Shown here one piece after another: positions 1 to 4,469 of a stretch of 7,361 nt of DNA (the stretch's first letter is position 1; each line of letters starts with the position of its first letter). The notes under the pieces are model-generated. The model saw only the letters and a list, made by a program, of their open reading frames with translations, did not search any database and was not told the origin of the DNA. The stretch covers positions 1-7,361 of the forward strand of contig SKZC01000005.1 in NCBI GenBank assembly GCA_007127575.1, written 5' to 3'. A program made the translations under genes and the position numbers. This DNA is from Gemmatimonadota bacterium. Its GTDB lineage: Bacteria > Gemmatimonadota > Gemmatimonadetes > Longimicrobiales > Gaopeijiaceae.

Positions 1-23
1 CATCCCAACTCCGGGTTCGCGTC

Positions 24-56
24 GATCCCCGGCTGCGCGAAAGCGCGTCGGGGATC
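24..56 (+). promoter_or_regulatory. Long RNA hairpin with GAAA tetraloop in rpoB leader
   Basis: The left arm 24-38 pairs with the right arm 43-56. There are 14 base pairs, including one G-U (32 with 48), a single bulged T at 34, and a GAAA loop at 39-42. The outer eight pairs, 24-31 with 49-56, are perfect. GAAA is a GNRA-class loop, which stabilises RNA stems. No T-run follows, so this is not a standard intrinsic terminator. In E. coli the rplL-rpoB gap carries a partial terminator and an RNase III processing site; a similar role here is inference from position only. The complementarity is certain, the function is not. Confidence 0.65.
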
Positions 57-88
57 TCCGCGCTTCCCCGTAGGAAAACTTCAGCACC

Positions 89-111
89 GCGGACCCCGCT
101 CCCGGGGCCGC
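89..111 (+). promoter_or_regulatory. GC-rich hairpin just upstream of the rpoB ribosome binding site
   Basis: Bases 89-92 plus 94-98 pair with 103-111. This gives nine G-C pairs with one bulged A (93) and a four-base loop CTCC (99-102). The hairpin ends six bases before the putative Shine-Dalgarno run. It could isolate the ribosome binding site from upstream structure or hold it in a regulated fold. In GC-rich DNA such stems also arise by chance, so the regulatory reading is tentative. Confidence 0.5.
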
Positions 112-117
112 ATCGAC

Positions 118-123
118 AGGGGG
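118..123 (+). promoter_or_regulatory. Ribosome binding site of rpoB (decides TTG start)
   Basis: AGGGGG lies six bases before the TTG at 130. This is a usual distance, and the run matches the anti-Shine-Dalgarno CCUCC in part. It supports the TTG at 130 over the ATG codons at 187 and 193, which would delete the conserved N-terminal FAKLEPV segment and have no comparable purine run at the right distance. Confidence 0.75.
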
Positions 124-129
124 TACCCG

Positions 130-3100
130 TTGGCTACTCGGAATGACGCCCGACCGGTCGTGAACTTCGCCAAGCTGGAACCGGTCATGCCCATGCCGGA
201 CCTTCTCGAGGTCCAGCTTCGTTCCTTCCGGAAGCTCATTGAGTCGGAGGAGGATCCGGAGAAGCAGTGGGATTTCTCACTGGACCGGGTCTTCGGTGAG
301 ATCTTCCCCATCTCCGACGTGAACGAAAACTTCACGTTGGAATACGTCTCCTCGTCCCTCAGCGAGCCCAAGTACGCCGTGGAGGAGTGCATCGAGCGGG
401 ACATGACGTATGCCGCTCCCCTGAAGGCTACCCTCCAGCTCATTGCCTGGGAGGAGGTGGAGGAAGGAGAACGACGTCCCAAGGACATCATCGAGAAGGA
501 GGTCTACCTCGGTGATCTCCCCCTCCTCACCGACTTGGGCACGTTCATCATCAATGGGGCCGAGCGGGTGGTGGTGAGTCAGCTCCACCGTTCTCCAGGC
601 GTCGTCTTCGAGGAGAACATCCACCCCAACGGATCTCGGCTGCACAGCGCCCGGATCATCCCCTTCCGGGGGTCGTGGGTGGAGTTCACCATCGACATCA
701 ACGACATCTGCTACGTCCACATCGACAAGAAGAAGAAGTTTCCCGCCACGGCCCTCCTTCGGGCCTTCGGTTACGGAGAGGACGAGGAGATCTACGCCCT
801 CTTCTATGACACGAAGAAGGTGAAGCTCACCAAGTCCCTGCTGGAGAATCCGCAGGAGATCGTGAGCCGAGTGCTGGCGGAGGACGTGGCCGACTCCGAG
901 ACGGGGGAAGTTCTTCTCGAGGCGGGAAGCGAGCTCACCGAGGACGCGGTGAAGCAGCTCGAGCGGGCCGGGGTCAAGCAGATCCAGATCTACCGCCGAG
1001 AGGTCACCTCCGAGCGGGGCGAGAGCCCCATTATCAAGCGGACCATCCAGAAGGACCCCACCACGAATGAGGAGGAGGCCCTCCACGCCATATACTCCCT
1101 TCTGAGGCCCGGTGAGGCTCCCAATCTCGAGACCGCCAGGGAAGCGCTGGATCGAGTGTTCTTCAACCCGAAGCGCTACGATCTGGGACGGGTGGGTCGG
1201 TACAAGATCAACCAGAGGCTCGGGCTGGACGTGCCTCGGACGGAGACGGTCCTCACCAAGGAAGACTTCATCGCCATCTTCCACTACCTCCTGGAGCTGA
1301 ATGAGGGGAACGGGTTCACCGACGACATCGACCACCTGGGGAACCGGCGTGTTCGGACCGTCGGAGAGCTCATCGCGAACCAGCTCTCCGTGGGCCTCAG
1401 CCGGATGGCTCGCCTGGTCCGGGAGCGGATGTCCATCAATACGGACCCGGAGAAGGTCTCCATCGACGATTTGGTGAATGCCCGCACCGTTTCAGCGGTC
1501 ATCCAGGCGTTCTTCGGCTCTTCCCAGCTCTCCCAGTTCATGGACCAGACCAACCCTCTGGGGGAGATGACGCACAAGCGCCGGGTCTCGGCGCTGGGCC
1601 CGGGAGGCCTCTCCCGGGAGCGGGCCGGCTTCGAAGTCCGGGACGTGCACTACTCCCACTACGGGCGGCTCTGCCCCGTGGAGACGCCGGAGGGGCCGAA
1701 CATCGGCCTCATCTCCTCTCTCACCACGAACTCCCGGGTGAACGACCTGGGGTTCATCGAAACCCCGTACCGGAAAGTGGCGGGCGGCAAGGTGACCGAC
1801 GAGATCGAGTGGCTCTCCGCCAATGAGGAGGAGGAAGTCCGGATCGCGCAGGCCAACGCGCCGCTCTACCCCGACGGCACCTTCCAGAACGAACAGATCC
1901 TCTGTCGGGAGCGGGGGGACTTCCCCCTCCTTCCCCCCGAGGAGATCGACTACATGGACGTGGCCACGGACCAGCTCGTCTCCGTGGCCGCTGCACTGAT
2001 TCCCTTTCTGGAGCACGACGACGCGAACCGGGCCCTCATGGGCTCCAACATGCAGCGTCAGGCCGTGCCCCTCCTCTTCACCGAGGCACCCCTGGTGGGC
2101 ACCGGACTGGAGTCCAAGGTGGCTCGGGACTCGGGGGCGGTGATCACAGCCCGCCGGGGAGGCGAGGTGGTGCACGTCACTGCCGACGAAATCGTCATCG
2201 ACACGGGGGCGGTCCAGGCCAAGGACACCGACGAGCCCCTGGCGAAGCTCGCCCAGTTCGACCGGTACCGCCTGAAGAAGTTCTGGCGGACGAACCAGGA
2301 CACGGCCATCAACCAGCGTCCTCTGGTGGAGAAGGGCGAGACGGTGGAGGCGGGAGCCATCATCGCCGACGGCCCCTCCACCGATCACGGGGAGTTGGCT
2401 CTGGGCCGGAACCTCACCGTGGCCTTCATGCCCTGGTTCGGCTACAACTTCGAGGACGCCGTCGTCCTTTCCGAGCGATTGGTGCGAGACGACAGCCTGA
2501 GCTCCATCCACATCCAGGAGCTGGAGCTCCACGTCCGGGACACGAAGCGAGGGATGGAGGAGATCACCCGGGAGATCCCCAACGTGGCCGAGGAGTCCCT
2601 GGTGGATCTGGACGAGCGAGGGATCGTCCGCATCGGAGCTCGGGTCAAGTCCGGGGACATTCTGTGCGGTAAGATCACCCCCAAGGGAGAGACGGAGCTC
2701 TCGCCGGAGGAGAAGCTTCTCACCGCCATCTTCGGTGAGAAGGCCAAGGACGTGAAGGACTCCTCTCTCCGGGTGCCGCCGGGGATGTCTGGGGACGTCA
2801 TCGAGGTGAAGGTCTTCTCACGGCGTATCGACGATCCCCTCCTGGAGAAGGAGCACGGGGCGCGGATCGGGGAGCTCCGACAGACGGAGCGGGACGAAAT
2901 CCAGCGTATCGGGGAGGCTCGAGACGAGGAGCTCCTGGCGCTTCTCCACCTACAGACCGTATCGCTCTGCCTGAAGAAAAACACGGTGGAGCCCCTCGTC
3001 GAGGAGGGAACCAAGCTCACCAAGTCGGAGCTGGACGACCTGGACCTGAAGCGGGTGGATCTCCAGACGCTGAAGGTGCAGAACAAGGAGGTGAGCGAGC

Positions 3101-4344
3101 GGATCCGCCGTTTGGTGGATGAGGCTCAGGCCCGGATCGATCGGGTACGGGAGCGGACGGAGGAGCAGATCGACAAGGTCTTCCAGCCCGATGAGCTGCC
3201 CCCGGGCGTGGTTCAGCTCGTGAAGGTCTACATCGCCGAGAAGCGGAAGATCGCCGTGGGGGACAAGATGGCGGGCCGCCACGGGAACAAGGGAATCATC
3301 GCCCGCATCGCCCCCGAGGAGGACATGCCGTTCCTCCCAGACGGGTCGCCGGTGGACATCGTCCTGAACCCGCTAGGCGTTCCCTCCCGCATGAATGTGG
3401 GGCAGATCCTGGAGACCCACGTGGGCTGGGCGGCCCACGTTCTGGGCTTCGAGGCCAAGACCCCCGTCTTCCAGGGAGCATCGGAGGACGAAGTGGGCCT
3501 CCTTATCAAGGTGGCCGGGCTGGAGTGGACCCGTCAGGCGTTGGACCTGGGGGGAGAGCCCCTGGTCTCCTCCGTGGAGGAGCTCCGGTCACTGGTGGAC
3601 GCGGCTCAGAATCTTCCCCCTCTGGGAGTGGGGGAGCTAGGCTCCCAGGTCCATCACTCCGGAAACGGAGACGGCTCGGACTCCGGCGTACGGAGTGTCG
3701 GCCGGCCCATGGATGCGTACCTGGAGCTGGATCTACCCAAGGGGGCCCAGGCACTCCTCCAGCGGGTGCGGGAGTTCGTGGTGGAGGCGGGCCGGGAGTT
3801 GGCCGAACGGAGGGGCCGGGAGCTGGACGACCTCCTGCCCGGAGTGGCCGCTCTGGCCGACTCCAAGAAGAAGGGAGAAGGGCTGGACAACGCTGCGGTG
3901 GAGCTCATGCTCGCCGCCGAGATCCAGCCCGACGGAAAGATTTGGCTCCGGGACGGCCGAAGTGGTCGGCGCTTCGACTTCCCGGTCACGGTGGGCTCCA
4001 TCTACATGTTGAAGCTGGCCCACCTGGTGGACGACAAGATCCACGCCCGAAGCATCGGTCCCTACTCCCTGGTCACGCAGCAGCCGCTGGCCGGTAAGGC
4101 CCAGTTCGGAGGCCAGCGGTTTGGGGAGATGGAGGTGTGGGCCCTGGAGGCGTACGGGGCTGCCCATACTCTCCAGGAGATCCTCACCGTCAAATCCGAC
4201 GACGTGCAGGGTCGGTCCAAGGTCTACGAGGCCATCGTGAAGGGAGATAACCTCCCGGATCCCGGGATCCCCGAGTCGTTCAACGTGCTCGTGAAGGAGC
4301 TCCAGGCTCTGGGGCTCTCCGTGACGTTGGGCCGAGAAGAGTAG
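130..4344 (+). CDS. rpoB: DNA-directed RNA polymerase subunit beta
   Basis: Complete beta subunit of RNA polymerase, 1404 aa, from TTG to TAG. Beta forms one pincer of the enzyme, lines the active site and contacts the RNA-DNA hybrid, sigma and rifampicin. Visible landmarks are the N-terminal FAKLEP, the rifampicin cluster 463-489, the TPEGPNIGLI segment ending at 528, the catalytic-region GYNFEDA with E775/D776, GDKMAGRHGNKG with K1046 and K1054 (E. coli K1065 and K1073), the C-terminal VDDKIHARSIGPYSLVTQQP and FGEMEVWALEAYGA clamp-anchoring motifs, and a normal end (PESFNVLVKELQ). Family length is about 1190 aa in Bacillus and 1342 aa in E. coli. The excess lies in inserts near 225-300, 900-1018 and 1132-1257. 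TTG 130 is the first possible start in this frame and has a ribosome binding site. rpoC follows after 125 bases. No frameshift or missing catalytic residue was seen. Confidence 0.98.
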   Translation: MATRNDARPVVNFAKLEPVMPMPDLLEVQLRSFRKLIESEEDPEKQWDFSLDRVFGEIFPISDVNENFTLEYVSSSLSEPKYAVEECIERDMTYAAPLKATLQLIAWEEVEEGERRPKDIIEKEVYLGDLPLLTDLGTFIINGAERVVVSQLHRSPGVVFEENIHPNGSRLHSARIIPFRGSWVEFTIDINDICYVHIDKKKKFPATALLRAFGYGEDEEIYALFYDTKKVKLTKSLLENPQEIVSRVLAEDVADSETGEVLLEAGSELTEDAVKQLERAGVKQIQIYRREVTSERGESPIIKRTIQKDPTTNEEEALHAIYSLLRPGEAPNLETAREALDRVFFNPKRYDLGRVGRYKINQRLGLDVPRTETVLTKEDFIAIFHYLLELNEGNGFTDDIDHLGNRRVRTVGELIANQLSVGLSRMARLVRERMSINTDPEKVSIDDLVNARTVSAVIQAFFGSSQLSQFMDQTNPLGEMTHKRRVSALGPGGLSRERAGFEVRDVHYSHYGRLCPVETPEGPNIGLISSLTTNSRVNDLGFIETPYRKVAGGKVTDEIEWLSANEEEEVRIAQANAPLYPDGTFQNEQILCRERGDFPLLPPEEIDYMDVATDQLVSVAAALIPFLEHDDANRALMGSNMQRQAVPLLFTEAPLVGTGLESKVARDSGAVITARRGGEVVHVTADEIVIDTGAVQAKDTDEPLAKLAQFDRYRLKKFWRTNQDTAINQRPLVEKGETVEAGAIIADGPSTDHGELALGRNLTVAFMPWFGYNFEDAVVLSERLVRDDSLSSIHIQELELHVRDTKRGMEEITREIPNVAEESLVDLDERGIVRIGARVKSGDILCGKITPKGETELSPEEKLLTAIFGEKAKDVKDSSLRVPPGMSGDVIEVKVFSRRIDDPLLEKEHGARIGELRQTERDEIQRIGEARDEELLALLHLQTVSLCLKKNTVEPLVEEGTKLTKSELDDLDLKRVDLQTLKVQNKEVSERIRRLVDEAQARIDRVRERTEEQIDKVFQPDELPPGVVQLVKVYIAEKRKIAVGDKMAGRHGNKGIIARIAPEEDMPFLPDGSPVDIVLNPLGVPSRMNVGQILETHVGWAAHVLGFEAKTPVFQGASEDEVGLLIKVAGLEWTRQALDLGGEPLVSSVEELRSLVDAAQNLPPLGVGELGSQVHHSGNGDGSDSGVRSVGRPMDAYLELDLPKGAQALLQRVREFVVEAGRELAERRGRELDDLLPGVAALADSKKKGEGLDNAAVELMLAAEIQPDGKIWLRDGRSGRRFDFPVTVGSIYMLKLAHLVDDKIHARSIGPYSLVTQQPLAGKAQFGGQRFGEMEVWALEAYGAAHTLQEILTVKSDDVQGRSKVYEAIVKGDNLPDPGIPESFNVLVKELQALGLSVTLGREE
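877..990 (+). repeat. Beta-beta-prime-module-like segment in RpoB (betai4 position)
   Basis: RpoB residues 250-287, in the place of E. coli insert betai4, read AEDVADSETGEVLLEAG and continue to QIQI. The pattern (E-D-V, then G-E-x-L, A-G, and a closing G-[VI]) matches RpoC 890-927 in this window at 14 of 38 aligned positions by my count. E. coli betai4 has two such units in tandem; I can see one here. Family knowledge assigns such segments to the beta-beta-prime module (BBM) class; the fold is inferred, not shown. Confidence 0.65.
1516..1596 (+). other. rpoB: Rifampicin-resistance-determining region of rpoB
   Basis: RpoB residues 463-489 correspond to E. coli 507-533, an offset of -44. The main residues whose change gives rifampicin resistance are wild type: Q469 (E. 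coli Q513), D472 (D516), H482 (H526), R485 (R529), S487 (S531) and L489 (L533). I528, outside this span, matches I572. T474 and G478 differ from E. coli N518 and S522, but variation at these sites occurs in natural families (Bacillus has T and A), so a rifampicin-sensitive enzyme is the simplest reading. Confidence 0.9.
2821..3183 (+). other. rpoB: RpoB insert in the betai9 position (helical)
   Basis: Between VIEVKVFS (ending near residue 897) and the conserved PPGVVQLVKVYIAEKRKI there are about 120 residues rich in E, R, K, D and L with heptad-like spacing, especially 898-937 and 978-1016. E. coli carries its betai9 (SI2) insert here, while Bacillus has almost none. The middle (954-971, beginning EPLVEEGTKLTKSEL) is not coiled-coil-like and resembles the short module also seen at 250-287. 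Ends are approximate to a few residues. Confidence 0.8.
2989..3042 (+). repeat. Second, weaker module-like motif in RpoB
   Basis: RpoB residues 954-971 (EPLVEEGTKLTKSELDDL) align without gaps to residues 260-277 (EVLLEAGSELTEDAVKQL). Seven of 18 positions are identical (E, L, E, G, L, T, L), with several similar residues. Position and pattern suggest a beta-beta-prime-module relative inside the betai9-like insert. The match is short, so confidence is limited. Confidence 0.45.
3523..3900 (+). other. rpoB: Lineage-specific insert near the RpoB C-terminus (about 130 aa)
   Basis: In Bacillus the conserved TPVFDGA and DGRTG motifs are about 30 residues apart. Here T1111 of TPVFQGA and D1275 of DGRSGRRF are 164 residues apart, leaving about 130 extra residues, roughly 1132-1257. 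The insert has three parts: a short helical start (1147-1160); a flexible-looking, Gly/Ser/Asp/His-rich linker (about 1163-1192, including HHSGNGDGSDSG); and an amphipathic, charged helical segment (about 1200-1236, including LLQRVREFVVEAGRELAERR). It ends in a lysine-rich loop (SKKKGEG). No Cys pairs, Walker motif or catalytic signature is visible. I do not recognise a named domain. Confidence 0.75.
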
Positions 4345-4377
4345 CGTTCGAGGTCGGGGGCGTCGTGAGATGCCTCC

Positions 4378-4396
4378 GGCCCGGGCGCACCGGGCC
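4378..4396 (+). promoter_or_regulatory. Seven-base-pair G/C hairpin between rpoB and rpoC
   Basis: GGCCCGG (4378-4384) pairs perfectly with CCGGGCC (4390-4396) around the five-base loop GCGCA. The downstream sequence GTGCGCC (4417-4423) can instead pair with 4384-4390, enclosing a small CCTC-CGC-GAGG hairpin (4395-4405). The two folds cannot coexist. A pause, attenuation or mRNA-processing role is possible; chance pairing in GC-rich DNA is the alternative. Confidence 0.5.
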
Positions 4397-4455
4397 TCCG
4401 CGAGGGGCCGGGCACCGTGCGCCGTGAGCGACACCCAGGACACTCACACCATATT

Positions 4456-4459
4456 GGGG
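4456..4459 (+). promoter_or_regulatory. Weak ribosome binding site of rpoC
   Basis: GGGG sits ten bases before the ATG at 4470 and is the only purine-rich run nearby. It is shorter and further from the start than the site in front of rpoB. No in-frame start codon was found among the codons back to 4443, so ATG 4470 remains the best start despite the weak site. Confidence 0.45.
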
Positions 4460-4469
4460 CGCCATCCAC

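Larger units (their letters stand above)
1..129 (+). other. Non-coding leader upstream of rpoB
   Basis: This stretch precedes the rpoB start. In most bacteria rplL (ribosomal protein L7/L12) lies just upstream, but no recognisable rplL C-terminus is visible here, so that gene, if present, ends outside the window. The rpoB reading frame is open through all 129 bases, yet the encoded peptide (beginning HPNSGFASIPGC) has no resemblance to RpoB and contains no ATG, GTG or TTG start. I therefore read it as untranslated leader. It contains two strong inverted repeats and a ribosome binding site, listed separately. I see no convincing -35/-10 promoter pair. Confidence 0.8.
4345..4469 (+). other. rpoB-rpoC intergenic region
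   Basis: This 125-base gap holds no plausible short gene. It is rich in GC inverted repeats, listed separately, and then an A/C-rich stretch (about 4429-4454) before rpoC. There is no hairpin followed by a T-run, so no intrinsic terminator is seen and read-through into rpoC is expected. I see no clear promoter for rpoC, which therefore probably depends on upstream transcription. Confidence 0.8.

Noticed and set aside
121..128. GGGTACCC palindrome as an operator
   Set aside because: An eight-base palindrome overlapping the ribosome binding site is common by chance and has no second copy nearby.
1..129. Possible N-terminal extension of RpoB or a tail of rplL
   Set aside because: The open frame has no start codon and no RpoB-like or L7/L12-like sequence, and two strong hairpins occupy it.
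277..1335. A 352-codon open frame on the - strand inside rpoB
   Set aside because: It is in codon register with rpoB and open for the same codon-usage reason. Its Leu/Val/Asp-rich peptide is typical of an antisense shadow.
1516..1596. Natural rifampicin resistance from T474 and G478
   Set aside because: The equivalent positions vary in rifampicin-sensitive lineages, and all the main contact residues are wild type.
1492..2532. A 346-codon open frame on the - strand inside rpoB
   Set aside because: It is in codon register with rpoB over highly conserved beta sequence. There is no sign of independent coding.
3525..4097. A 190-codon + strand frame overlapping the C-terminal insert of rpoB
   Set aside because: It is Gly/Arg/Pro-rich and repetitive in composition, as expected from shifted reading of GC-rich codons. 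The rpoB frame continues unbroken into fully conserved motifs, so there is no frameshift or nested gene to invoke.
4378..4396. Intrinsic terminator after rpoB
   Set aside because: The stem is not followed by a T-run, and a full stop between rpoB and rpoC would make little sense for a complex made in equal amounts.
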